Part shown: positions 8,173-16,107 of the stretch, piece after piece
Layout of the letters: every line of letters starts with the position of its first letter
Position numbering within the stretch: position 1 is the stretch's first letter
Source of the DNA: Pseudomonadota bacterium
GTDB taxonomy: Bacteria; Desulfobacterota; Binatia; UBA12015
DNA length: 33,524 nucleotides
Reading direction: 5' to 3'
NCBI GenBank assembly: GCA_005777805.1
Contig: SXLG01000039.1
Span: 1 to 33,524 of the forward strand
Notes under the pieces: generated by a model
The model's database searches: none
What the model was told of the DNA's origin: nothing
The model's input: only the letters and a program-made list of their open reading frames with translations
Translations under genes and position numbers: made by a program

Positions 8173-8235
8173 CATCCGTCGATCGTTGAATCTATTGCCG
8201 ATCGCGCGCCGCACTCGCCGCCGCGCGCGCAGGCC

Positions 8236-8946
8236 GTGCCCGACTACGAGCCCGGAGCCTCGATCCTTGCGGCCGCCTGGGAGACCCGTGGTGGATCGCG
8301 CTTCTGGGACGTCATCGTCCTCGATCCCCGTCGCGAGCTGCGTCTGGTCGAGCGCAAGGTGGCAGGCTTCGCCGACATCAATGGCGACGGTATCTTCCGG
8401 CTTGCGTGCCTCGGCGATTCCAACACGCTGGACCGGCCGCCGTGGGCGCAGGCGCCGGGATGGTGGGCTCTCCTGGCCGCCCGCATCGACGATCCTTTCT
8501 TCGAGCGGATCGAGATCGCGGAGATTGGCGCCACGGTGACCCGGCAGCTCTTCCCGGAGTTGGCCCGACGCGAGGCACGCTACCATCTTCTGTCGGCCTT
8601 CCGCTACGCGCCCGACATCGTGGTGATGGCCTACGGAACGAACGATGTTCTCCAGTGGCGCGGCGCCGAGGCCATCGTCGCGGCCTATCTCGAACACGAG
8701 GCCACGACTCTCTCGGCCGGGGTCACCCAGTTCGCGGTCTCGACCACGCCTCGCATCGGCGAGGGCGACGACATCACCATCATCGCGTCGAATACGTTGC
8801 TGCGCGAGGTCTTCGCCGGACGCTTCTTCGAGTCCTTCGATGGCTACACCCTCGAGGAGCACTTCCGCGTGGACGGCTACCACCTCAACGCCTTGGGCCA
8901 GCGCAAGCGGGCGGAGGCGGCTCTGGCACTTTTCGGCCCGCGCTAG
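8236..8946 (+). CDS. SGNH/GDSL-type hydrolase domain (C-terminal half of the interrupted gene)
   Basis: From GTG 8236 this is 236 residues with a complete SGNH esterase/lipase fold. Block I is CLGDSNT with catalytic S62; block III is AYGTNDV, supplying the oxyanion Asn; block V is DGYHLN, supplying D213 and H216. A DINGDGIF segment just before block I resembles a calcium-binding loop. These hydrolases act on acyl or acetyl esters of polysaccharides, lipids or peptidoglycan; the substrate is not evident. Without the upstream part this half has no signal peptide. If it is made only by internal initiation it would stay in the cytoplasm; if the TAG is read through, the full protein would be exported. 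All catalytic residues are kept, which argues that the interruption is recent or suppressed. Confidence 0.8.
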   Translation: MPDYEPGASILAAAWETRGGSRFWDVIVLDPRRELRLVERKVAGFADINGDGIFRLACLGDSNTLDRPPWAQAPGWWALLAARIDDPFFERIEIAEIGATVTRQLFPELARREARYHLLSAFRYAPDIVVMAYGTNDVLQWRGAEAIVAAYLEHEATTLSAGVTQFAVSTTPRIGEGDDITIIASNTLLREVFAGRFFESFDGYTLEEHFRVDGYHLNALGQRKRAEAALALFGPR

Positions 8947-9009
8947 CGGGGCGCGAGCCGTGACGTCGGATCGCTCTGCTCGTGGTACGAGACGCCGCGG
9001 CGGTTCTTG

Positions 9010-11199
9010 ATGAGCGGATGGCGGGAGCGGCTGGGATGGTGGTGCGCTGAGGCGGATGCGCGAAGGCGATTCGCCCCATTCTTCGTCGCGCTCGTGCTGA
9101 CGGCGTTCTGGACGGGGCGGTGGTGGTCGCGACTGGCCGACAGCCTGCCCGATCCCTCGTCGTGGGGTGGGCCCGCCGAGGCGGCCGATGCCCGTCTCGC
9201 CGTCTGGACCATGGCCTGGCAGGCCCACGCGCTGATTTCGCCGGCGGCCTCGTTCTACGACGCAAATATCCTCCATCCCGCGCGTGGCATGTTGACGGGC
9301 TCGGACACGTTCTTCACGCCCGCCCTGCTCGCGGCTCCGTTGAACGGGCTCTTCGGCAACGCTCTCCTCGCCGCTAATATCGTGCTTGTAATCGGTTACG
9401 GGCTGGCCGTCCTCCTCGGAATCTGGGTGGCGCGTGCGGTGGGGCGGGGCTTTGCCGGCAGCGTGATCTTCGGCGGCGCAGTCGCGCTCGGGCCGCTCGC
9501 CGTACCGGCGAGCGCGCATGTGCTCCAGTATCCGAGCTGGGTCCTGCTGCTGGTGCTGCTGGCCGTCGCGCGGGCTGGACGGGCGGGGACGGTTCGTGCG
9601 TGGGCGGCAGCGGCCTGTGCCGTTGCGCTGGGGCTGCTGACGTCGATGTACATGGCCGCCATGACCTTGGTCGTCGTGGCGGTGGAAGCGCTCGTCGTGG
9701 CGCCCGGCGGCCGGGCGAAACGGGCTCTCGGTCTCGCTGGCGCGGTCGTGCCCGGCGGCCTTCTGCTCGCCGGCGCAGCGTTGCCCTGGCTGCGGCGCAG
9801 CGGTGATCTTCAGGGTTCCCCTGCCGTGCTGCGCGAGGGGCTCGGAGTCATCGCCGACACGCTCCTCCCGTCCTACCTGGATCCGACAAACAGCCAGTTC
9901 GGAGTCGGCTGGATCGTCGCGGGTCTCGGTCTGCTCGGGCTGATCGAGCCGCTGCTCCGCCGGGAGAGGCCGTCGCGGGACTGGTGGAGGTGGACGCTCT
10001 TGCTCGGCGCGGGTGTGATCCTGGCCCTTGGGCCACGGGTGGTCGTCGGCGGCGTTCGTATTCCGCTGCCGTATAGCCTCATCGTCGAGACTCCCGCGGT
10101 GGCCCTGCGCGGCTTTTATCGCTTCTTCATCGTCGGACATCTGGGGTTGGCCGGTCTGGCGGCGCGTGGTTGCGATTCTTTGCTCTCCATTGGCCGGGCG
10201 TGGTTCGGGGCGCGGGCGTCCGCGCTGCTTGCCGCGGGGCTGATCGTGGCGGCCTTGCTGCCGCGCTCCGAGCTGCTGCGCTCCACCGAGCTGCGCACCC
10301 TGCCGACCGATCCCGAGCTCGACGCGATTCACCGCCGCCTCGCTGCGAGTGCCGATCCAGGTGCGGTTCTCGAGATACCGGGCCCGGGAGATGCCCTCAC
10401 TCTCGGCCGCATGGCGCTGCAAGCAGATTACATGCTCTACAGCACGCGACACTGGCGCCCACTGATCAACGGGTTTACGGGCTATCCGCCGTGGTGGTGG
10501 TCGTGGCTGCGCCGCGAGATCGCGGGCCTGCCCGGCGACGCCACGGCCTGGGGGGCGGTAGTCGATGCGACGGCGGTCCGCTGGATCGTGGTTCACCGCA
10601 CTCATCTGTCGGCGCACGAGTGGCAGAGCTGGCAAGAGGCGGCCGCTCGCCTGCCAGGCGTCGAACGCGTGGCGGGCGGCAAGCAACATCTACTGCTGCG
10701 CGTGGACAGGATGCCGCAGCGGTCATGGCTCGAGCGACTGCGAGAGGGCAGATTCGGCCCGGAGGAAACGATCCTCGGCACGCGCCGGGCGCCGCTGGAA
10801 CCTGCCGACACGCGGGGACGGCTCACGCTGCGCGGTCCGGTCCCACCGGTCGAGCCGGGGCGTGCCTTCGTTCTCCGCTTGACCCTGCGCAACGCCGGAG
10901 GAGTGGCGTGGCCAGCACTGGCACCCCGGGATGATCCGGGAGAGGGGCTCGTCGTGATCGAGAGCCGCTGGCACGCCGCTGTCGGCGGAGCGCAGGTGCC
11001 GCCCGCGACCGCACGCCTCCTGCGCGACGTCTTCCCCGGCGAAGTCCAGACAGAATCCATCACGCTGGTCGGGCCACCCGGGCCGGGGACGTACGACCTC
11101 GAGCTCTCGCTGCATCAGGTCGGTGTCGGGCCCTTGCGGTCGGTGCCACCGCTCTCGCTTCGCGTCGAGAATCGCGCCGTCGATCGCAAACCCTCGTGA
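9010..11199 (+). CDS. Large polytopic membrane protein, GT-C glycosyltransferase-like, with C-terminal beta-sandwich
   Basis: A 729-residue protein. The N-terminal ~420 residues hold many hydrophobic spans; the first periplasmic loop carries DARLAVWTMAWQAHALI and DANILHPARG. This arrangement is typical of bacterial GT-C-fold membrane proteins that use polyprenyl-linked sugars, although the exact family is not recognised. Residues about 430-570 form a soluble region (PGAVLEIPGPGD, HWRPLINGFTGYPPWWW) like the periplasmic part of such proteins. The last ~110 residues look like an Ig-like beta-sandwich (LRLTLRNAGGVAWPAL, RDVFPGEVQTESI, PGTYDLELSLHQVGVG), of the type attached to glycosyltransferases and Wzt-like transporters. 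ATG 9010 was chosen over TTG 9007. It may build or modify a cell-surface glycan; no substrate can be assigned. Confidence 0.7.
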   Translation: MSGWRERLGWWCAEADARRRFAPFFVALVLTAFWTGRWWSRLADSLPDPSSWGGPAEAADARLAVWTMAWQAHALISPAASFYDANILHPARGMLTGSDTFFTPALLAAPLNGLFGNALLAANIVLVIGYGLAVLLGIWVARAVGRGFAGSVIFGGAVALGPLAVPASAHVLQYPSWVLLLVLLAVARAGRAGTVRAWAAAACAVALGLLTSMYMAAMTLVVVAVEALVVAPGGRAKRALGLAGAVVPGGLLLAGAALPWLRRSGDLQGSPAVLREGLGVIADTLLPSYLDPTNSQFGVGWIVAGLGLLGLIEPLLRRERPSRDWWRWTLLLGAGVILALGPRVVVGGVRIPLPYSLIVETPAVALRGFYRFFIVGHLGLAGLAARGCDSLLSIGRAWFGARASALLAAGLIVAALLPRSELLRSTELRTLPTDPELDAIHRRLAASADPGAVLEIPGPGDALTLGRMALQADYMLYSTRHWRPLINGFTGYPPWWWSWLRREIAGLPGDATAWGAVVDATAVRWIVVHRTHLSAHEWQSWQEAAARLPGVERVAGGKQHLLLRVDRMPQRSWLERLREGRFGPEETILGTRRAPLEPADTRGRLTLRGPVPPVEPGRAFVLRLTLRNAGGVAWPALAPRDDPGEGLVVIESRWHAAVGGAQVPPATARLLRDVFPGEVQTESITLVGPPGPGTYDLELSLHQVGVGPLRSVPPLSLRVENRAVDRKPS

Positions 11200-11390
11200 T
11201 TGGCGCCGCGCCGTAGTCCCGAGGGTGGCTTGGGCTCGGCGTGGCCACCTTCCCATTCCGACCTGAGTTTGCACATGTACCGGGCATCGCTCGAGGCCTC
11301 ATGCTCTCGCTCCTCCTGGCACCGCTGTAGGGTCAAGCCGAGGGGATGTGTCGGCAGCTGCCGTGGACCGATCGTCCCGACCTGCCGGGA

Positions 11391-11774
11391 CAGTCGGGTG
11401 ATCCTCGGTACGCCATCGAAATCGGCGTCGGAGCTCAAGATGGTTCCAATTCGGTGTCGCCGCATCAGCGCAACCTGGATGGCGTCGCGCGCGGAGAGGC
11501 GCGTCGACCCGAGCGTGATCCCCCTGGCCGCGTCGAGATCCGCTGCGTCGAGAGCCAGCACCTCGTCGACGATCCCCAGGACCGCGTCGGCCGCAGGCTG
11601 GATCCTGTCCCTGCGCTGGATTGCGGTGTAACGATGGCGGATCTCGTGGAGCACCTCGACGTCGGTCACGAGCCGATCGCGCTGGACCATGCGATGCGCG
11701 TCGATCTTGTGGGGATGGACGCACCCATGAGGTACATCGGCCGACACCTCGGTGCTTACCGATGTGGAGATCGT
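11391..11774 (-). pseudogene. vapC: Decayed VapC-type PIN-domain toxin
   Basis: On the minus strand the frame reads HPHKIDAHRMVQ, RLVTDVEVLHEIRHRY, LGIVDEVLALDAADLDAARG, LSARDAIQVALMRRHRIGTI and SSDADFDGVPRITRL, the ordered blocks of a VapC PIN ribonuclease. Three acidic PIN positions are kept (E of EVLHEI, D of SARD, D of SSDADFD). The N-terminus is broken. MYLMGA can be read only in a shifted frame at about 11724-11741, with a base apparently missing before HPHK and extra bases before MYLMGA, and the first catalytic Asp is gone (VSTEV where VDTEV is expected). A few residues also appear deleted after MVQ, and no stop follows the natural end at PRITRL. It is therefore almost certainly inactive. 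No VapB is left beside it. Confidence 0.7.
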
Positions 11775-11784
11775 TGATGACCAC
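11751..11784 (+). pseudogene. higB: C-terminal stub of a HigB/RelE-type toxin directly before higA
   Basis: The bases read GAY, then one extra C, then DVEIVDDH. HigB toxins usually end in a sequence like GDAYDVEIVDYH immediately before higA. Only this tail is left, and the stub meets the broken vapC head-on at its left edge. Identification rests on a short motif plus its exact position. Confidence 0.5.
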
Positions 11785-11799
11785 GGGGAGAGGCAGGAG

Positions 11800-12096
11800 A
11801 TGGCAAATAACGGAATGCGTCCCATTCGCCCCGGTGAGATTCTGCGCAAGGAGTCCCTGGCACCACTCGGGATGAGCGCCCACGCGCTCGCCAAGGCGTT
11901 GCGAGTTGCGCCACCGCGTATCAACGACATCGCACGCGAGCGTCGCGGAATCACGGCCGACACCGCGATGCGACTCGCCCGGTACTTTGGCGTCGACGCG
12001 AGGTCGTGGCTCAATCTCCAGACCGCCTACGATCTTCGTGTGGCGGAACGAAGGAATGCAAAGCGCGTCGAGCGCGAGGTGACTCCGGCCGGGTGA
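11800..12096 (+). CDS. higA: HigA-family antitoxin (XRE helix-turn-helix), orphan
   Basis: A 98-residue HigA/VapI-type antitoxin. It has the family start MRPIRPGEILRKESLAPLG and an XRE helix-turn-helix (SAHALAKALRVAPPRINDIA, then RRGITADTAMRLARYFG), ending with SWLNLQTAYDLRVAERR. HigA neutralises the HigB mRNA interferase and represses its own promoter. ATG 11800 was chosen from the family start and the GGGGAG at 11785-11790; the open frame continues upstream to GTG 11752 only because the higB stub is in the same frame. The partner toxin survives only as a stub, so this is an orphan antitoxin. It might still act as a DNA-binding regulator or protect against related toxins. Confidence 0.88.
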   Translation: MANNGMRPIRPGEILRKESLAPLGMSAHALAKALRVAPPRINDIARERRGITADTAMRLARYFGVDARSWLNLQTAYDLRVAERRNAKRVEREVTPAG

Positions 12097-12215
12097 AAGC
12101 GCTGGCCCTCCCGGGATCTGGTGCGCGCGTTTGAACCTCTCCCGCCGGACCCCCGAGAAGGCGCCCCAGGCCCGAACCCGCTTCCGCGAGAAGCCCGGGC
12201 GAGAGTCACGCTCTC

Positions 12216-13673
12216 TCAGCGCAGCTCGAAGGCATCGGGCCGCGGTGCGCGCATCTCGTCGATGAAGTGCGAGAAAGGCCAGGGCCACGACGCGGGCACG
12301 CCGCGATCGTCGAGGTACCAGCTCTTGCAGCCGGTCATCCAGATCGTCGTGCGGGCGGCCTCGGTGCGGGCGGCCTCGAAGGTGTCGAGGGCTTCGCGGG
12401 TGGAGCAGATCTCGCGCGCCTCGCCCGAGCGCAGCCGCGCGGCCAATTGCAGGATGTAGCCGAGCTGCAACTCGGCGACCTCTATCAAGGAAAAATTACC
12501 GACCGGTCCGTTCGGCCCGTTGAGCATGAAGAGGTTCGGGAACTCGGGGATCGAGATCGAAAGATAGGCGCTCGGTCTCAGCCGCCATTCCTCGGCCAGC
12601 GTCCGGCCTCCGCGGCCGGTGATCTGCATCGGGCGCATGAAGGCGTCGGTCTGGAAGCCGGTCGCCAGCACCAGCACATCCAGCGGATGCAGGCGGCCGT
12701 CGGCGGTGCGCACGCCCTCGGGCTCGACGCGCGTGATCGCCTCGTTCACGAGTTCGGCGTGGGGCCGCTGGATGGCAGCATAAAAATCGGGCGAGATCAC
12801 GAGGCGCTTGCAACCGGCGCGGTAGTTCGGCCGTAGCCGCTCGCGCAGAATCGGGTCGTGGACGTTGTTCTCGAGATTGTCGAGACACATTTGCTCGACG
12901 GCCTTCATGCGCTCGGAGTCCGCATCGACGATCGCGTTGGAGAAGACGGAGAAGAGTTCGCCGAGGTTGCGGTGAAGTTCGACGGCGCGCGCCGGCTCCT
13001 TGCGCCAGGCGGCTTTCTCCTCCTCGGAGTAGCTCGGGTTCTCCAGCGGCATGATCCACTGTGCGGTGCGCTGGAAGAGCGAGAGCCGGGCCACGCGATC
13101 GACCAGCGCCGAGACGATCTGCACACCGGTCGAGCCCGTGCCGATCAGGCCGAAGCGGGTTCCGTCGAGCGCAACCGAGTGATCCCAGCGCGCGCTGTGG
13201 AAAACCGCGCCGCGGAAGGTGTCGAGTCCCTCGAGGGCGGGCAGGCGAGGCCGATGCAGCACGCCGGTCGCCGCGATCACGACATCGGCGGTGTCGCGGT
13301 GGCCGCTCGCGCTCTCGAGCTGCCAGCGGCCGTCGTCGAAGCGCGCCGACACGACCTCCTCGCCGAAGCGCATGAAGCGCTCGACGCCGTGCTCCCGGGC
13401 CACCCCCTCGAGGTAGGACTGGATCTCTCCGCCGGGAGAGTAGTGGCGACTCCACTCGGGGTTGGGCGCGAACGAGTAGCTGTAGAGCGGCGAGGGCACG
13501 TCGCAGGTGAGACCGGGATAGGTGTTGTCGCGCCAGGTGCCGCCCAGGCGGTCGGCTTTCTCGTAGACCGTGAATTCGTCAAGCCCGAGTTCGCGCAGGC
13601 GGATGGCCGAGAGAATGCCGGCCATGCCGGCGCCGATGATCGCGAAACGGAGTGGCCGGTTCTTCTCGGGCAT
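12216..13673 (-). CDS. Flavin-containing monooxygenase (Baeyer-Villiger type)
   Basis: A 485-residue NAD(P)H- and FAD-dependent monooxygenase. The FAD Rossmann motif GAGMAG is at residues 14-19, the second dinucleotide motif is GTGSTG, and the Baeyer-Villiger fingerprint FxGxxxHxxxW appears as FRGAVFHSARW. Also typical are GGTWRDNTYPGLTCDVPS near residue 45 and the LATGFQTDAF motif. Such enzymes insert oxygen into ketones or oxygenate N or S atoms; the substrate is unknown. ATG 13673 gives the family length; the frame is open further upstream, but into the next gene. It starts 35 bases after the transglycosylase stop on the same strand and so may be the last gene of a three-gene transcript with the acyl-CoA dehydrogenase. 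Confidence 0.9.
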   Translation of the reverse strand: MPEKNRPLRFAIIGAGMAGILSAIRLRELGLDEFTVYEKADRLGGTWRDNTYPGLTCDVPSPLYSYSFAPNPEWSRHYSPGGEIQSYLEGVAREHGVERFMRFGEEVVSARFDDGRWQLESASGHRDTADVVIAATGVLHRPRLPALEGLDTFRGAVFHSARWDHSVALDGTRFGLIGTGSTGVQIVSALVDRVARLSLFQRTAQWIMPLENPSYSEEEKAAWRKEPARAVELHRNLGELFSVFSNAIVDADSERMKAVEQMCLDNLENNVHDPILRERLRPNYRAGCKRLVISPDFYAAIQRPHAELVNEAITRVEPEGVRTADGRLHPLDVLVLATGFQTDAFMRPMQITGRGGRTLAEEWRLRPSAYLSISIPEFPNLFMLNGPNGPVGNFSLIEVAELQLGYILQLAARLRSGEAREICSTREALDTFEAARTEAARTTIWMTGCKSWYLDDRGVPASWPWPFSHFIDEMRAPRPDAFELR

Positions 13674-13708
13674 GTTTCGTTTCTCACACTTGACGGACGC
13701 GCCGGGCG

Positions 13709-14725
13709 TCAGGGTTGGCGGTGCAGTCGGGCGGCCAGGGCGAGGACCGTGTCGATGTAAGCGTCGCTGCGGTTGTAATGCCAGATCACGCGGCGGCGTG
13801 CCGCGTGGCTCAGTCCGGGGCGCCAGCCGTGGCCGGCGAGGTAGGCCGCGACCGAATGCATGGCGTCCGGTGGCTCGAACAGGCTCACGCGGGCGTTGGC
13901 GTTGCCGTCGCGCCCGAAGCGGACGTAGCTCGCGGGCAGGAACTGCGGCCACCCGAAGGCGCCGGCCACAGAACCACGGATCGCGAGTGGGTCGATGCCG
14001 AGCTGGCTCGACATCGTGAAGGTCGCTCGTACCTCGGGGTAGAAGTTGTCCTCGAGGTAGCGGGCACGCGCTGCGGTTTTGCGCGCGACCTCGCGGCGCG
14101 AGAGGTCGCGATTGCTGCGCTGGTGGCTCGCGACGTTGCGCGCAAGATTTGCCGGCTCGGCGGCCATCGCGAGTCGCGCCAGCCGATACAGCACGACGGA
14201 GTTGCCGGTATAGCCGCCGCAGCCCGTCTCGACGTGCAGGATCGCGGCGATGACCTCGGGGGACACGTTGGTGCTGCGCCCCGCCCGGCTGATCTCGGGC
14301 CACCAGCGGTCACGGCAACGACGCGCCCGCGCCAGGCTGCCGGGCTCGAGGAATTGGCGGTAGCGGCTCTGCGGTTCGCGCGGCTCGAGGGCAAACGGGA
14401 GGCCGTCGAAGGCCGGCACGCGCGGATCCGAGAAGCTGCGCACGACGGTGGCGCGCGGCACGCCGTCAGCGATGAGTTTCTCGACCAGATACGACCAGCT
14501 TGCCAGCGAGGGCCGCCCGGCCGCCACCGCAACGCCGCCTTGCAGTGCCACGGCGAATGCCAGCAGCGTCGCGAGCCACAGGCCGGCGCGCCGGTATCCC
14601 CCGGCGCTGTCCTCCCCCCTGCGTCTCGTCACCCGCATGCCGGCCGTCTCCCGAACTTGCGAGCGCTCGGGGCGCAGCCGTGCGCCCTCGTCAAGCAGCC
14701 GTGAAGTTTCGGTGAGTGCCATCAT
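13709..14725 (-). CDS. Lytic murein transglycosylase, MltB/SLT_2 family
   Basis: A peptidoglycan-cleaving lytic transglycosylase, up to 338 residues. The catalytic glutamate is E166 in AAILHVETGCGGYTG. Other family blocks are GVPRATVVRSFSDPRV, SVAGAFGWPQFLPASY and IWHYNRSDAYIDTVL. The hydrophobic segment GLWLATLLAFAVALQGG (residues 48-64) is the signal sequence; no lipobox cysteine is seen. Two starts are possible. ATG 14725 overlaps the upstream stop as ATGA, which suggests coupling, but it has no clear ribosome site. ATG 14638 has GGGAG nine bases upstream and gives a more normal signal peptide (MRVTRRRGEDSAGGYRRAG...). The shorter form is as likely as the longer. It acts in the periplasm in wall turnover. 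Confidence 0.87.
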   Translation of the reverse strand: MMALTETSRLLDEGARLRPERSQVRETAGMRVTRRRGEDSAGGYRRAGLWLATLLAFAVALQGGVAVAAGRPSLASWSYLVEKLIADGVPRATVVRSFSDPRVPAFDGLPFALEPREPQSRYRQFLEPGSLARARRCRDRWWPEISRAGRSTNVSPEVIAAILHVETGCGGYTGNSVVLYRLARLAMAAEPANLARNVASHQRSNRDLSRREVARKTAARARYLEDNFYPEVRATFTMSSQLGIDPLAIRGSVAGAFGWPQFLPASYVRFGRDGNANARVSLFEPPDAMHSVAAYLAGHGWRPGLSHAARRRVIWHYNRSDAYIDTVLALAARLHRQP

Positions 14726-15903
14726 TCAAACGCCGAGAGGCCCGTGATGTCGCGACCGAGAGTGAGCCGGTGGATATCCTCGGTGCCTTCGTAGGTGTTG
14801 ACGGTCTCCAGATTCAGCATGTGGCGGATTACCGGGTAGTCGTCGCTGATGCCGTTGGCACCGAGGATGTCGCGCGCCAGCCGCGCGATGCCCAGTGCCG
14901 TGGAGACGTTGTTCATCTTGGCGAGCGAGACCTGTTCGGAGCGCATGGTGCCGGCGTCCTTCAAGGTGCCAAGCCGCCAGGCCAGAAGCTGGGCCTTGGT
15001 GATCTCGTTCAGCATGTGGACGAGCTTCGCCTGCACGAGCTGGTAGCCACCGATCGGGCGCGAAAAAACAGTGCGCGATCTGGCGTAGTCGAGAGCGCAT
15101 TCGTAGCAGGAGAGGGCGGCGCCGATGGCACCCCACGAGATGCCGAAGCGCGCCTGCGTGAGACAACTCAGCGGACCGCGCAGGCTGGCGACACCCGGCA
15201 ACACGTTTTCCGCCGGCACGAAGCAGTCCTCGAAAATGAGCTCGGAGGTGATCGAGGCGCGTAGGCTCCACTTGCCGTGCATCAGCGGGCGTGAGAAGCC
15301 GGGACGCTCCTTCTCGACCAGGAAGCCACGGATCTGGTCGCGACCGTCGTCGCTCTCGAGCTTCGCCCAGACCACGGCAACGTCGGCGATGCTGCCGTTG
15401 GTGATCCAGCGCTTCGTGCCGTTGAGCACGAAGCCACCGTCGGCCGGACGGGCGCGCATGATCATGCCCCCCGGATTCGAGCCATAATCGGGTTCGGTCA
15501 GGCCAAAACAACCGATCGCTTCGCCACGCGCCAACTGCGGCAGCCAGTGGCGCTTCTGGTCCTCGGAGCCGAACGCCAGAATCGGGTACATGACCAGCGA
15601 CGACTGTACGCTCGCGAACGAGCGCAGGCCCGAGTCCCCCCGCTCGAGTTCCTGGCACATCAGCCCGTAGCTGATGGAATCGAGGCCGGCGCCGCCGTAC
15701 TCGGTCGGGACCGTCGGGCCGAAGCAGCCCAGCGCGGCCAGCTTGGGGGTGAGTTCGGTGGGGAAGGTGGCGGCGGCGAAATGCGTGCGCACCCGCGGCA
15801 GGAAAGCGTCGTCGACGAAGCGTCGCACCGAGGCGCGTACCTGACGCTGCTCGGGGCTCAGCAGCTCATCGACGGCGAAATAATCGCTGGAGGACGGGGC
15901 CAT
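14722..15903 (-). CDS. Acyl-CoA dehydrogenase, glutaryl-CoA dehydrogenase type
   Basis: A 393-residue FAD enzyme of the acyl-CoA dehydrogenase superfamily. The block GCFGLTEPDYGSNPGGM and the C-terminal NTYEGTEDIHRLTLGR match glutaryl-CoA dehydrogenases, with catalytic base E372. Glutaryl-CoA dehydrogenase oxidises and decarboxylates glutaryl-CoA to crotonyl-CoA in lysine, tryptophan and aromatic degradation. Some anaerobes have a non-decarboxylating form, and the sequence alone does not decide this. Length is normal. The start ATG 15903 gives MAPSSSDYFAVDELL. It is the first of three leftward genes; the stop overlaps the transglycosylase start. The 204 bases up to the divergent HD gene should contain its promoter, but no convincing box was seen. 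Confidence 0.92.
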   Translation of the reverse strand: MAPSSSDYFAVDELLSPEQRQVRASVRRFVDDAFLPRVRTHFAAATFPTELTPKLAALGCFGPTVPTEYGGAGLDSISYGLMCQELERGDSGLRSFASVQSSLVMYPILAFGSEDQKRHWLPQLARGEAIGCFGLTEPDYGSNPGGMIMRARPADGGFVLNGTKRWITNGSIADVAVVWAKLESDDGRDQIRGFLVEKERPGFSRPLMHGKWSLRASITSELIFEDCFVPAENVLPGVASLRGPLSCLTQARFGISWGAIGAALSCYECALDYARSRTVFSRPIGGYQLVQAKLVHMLNEITKAQLLAWRLGTLKDAGTMRSEQVSLAKMNNVSTALGIARLARDILGANGISDDYPVIRHMLNLETVNTYEGTEDIHRLTLGRDITGLSAFE

Positions 15904-16107
15904 GGCGCGACGCTAACGGCGGCCCGGCGAGCGGTCCAGCCCGACGGGGGCCCGACTGCGGGGAGCAGAGGATCTGTTCGCTCCCGAGGGCAAATCAAGT
16001 GACCGCACCGAGACACCCGGCCGGGAGGTGGGCGGGTCCAGGACGAGGGGTGTTTGCACGACAGGCCAGACATCGCCGCTCTGAGCCGAAGATGGTAGGC
16101 CAGAGCC

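Noticed and set aside
7420-10689. A 1089-codon open frame on the minus strand
   Set aside because: It is antisense to the SGNH-hydrolase and membrane-protein genes, has Arg/Gly/Pro/Gln-rich composition and no recognisable domain; long antisense frames are common in GC-rich DNA.
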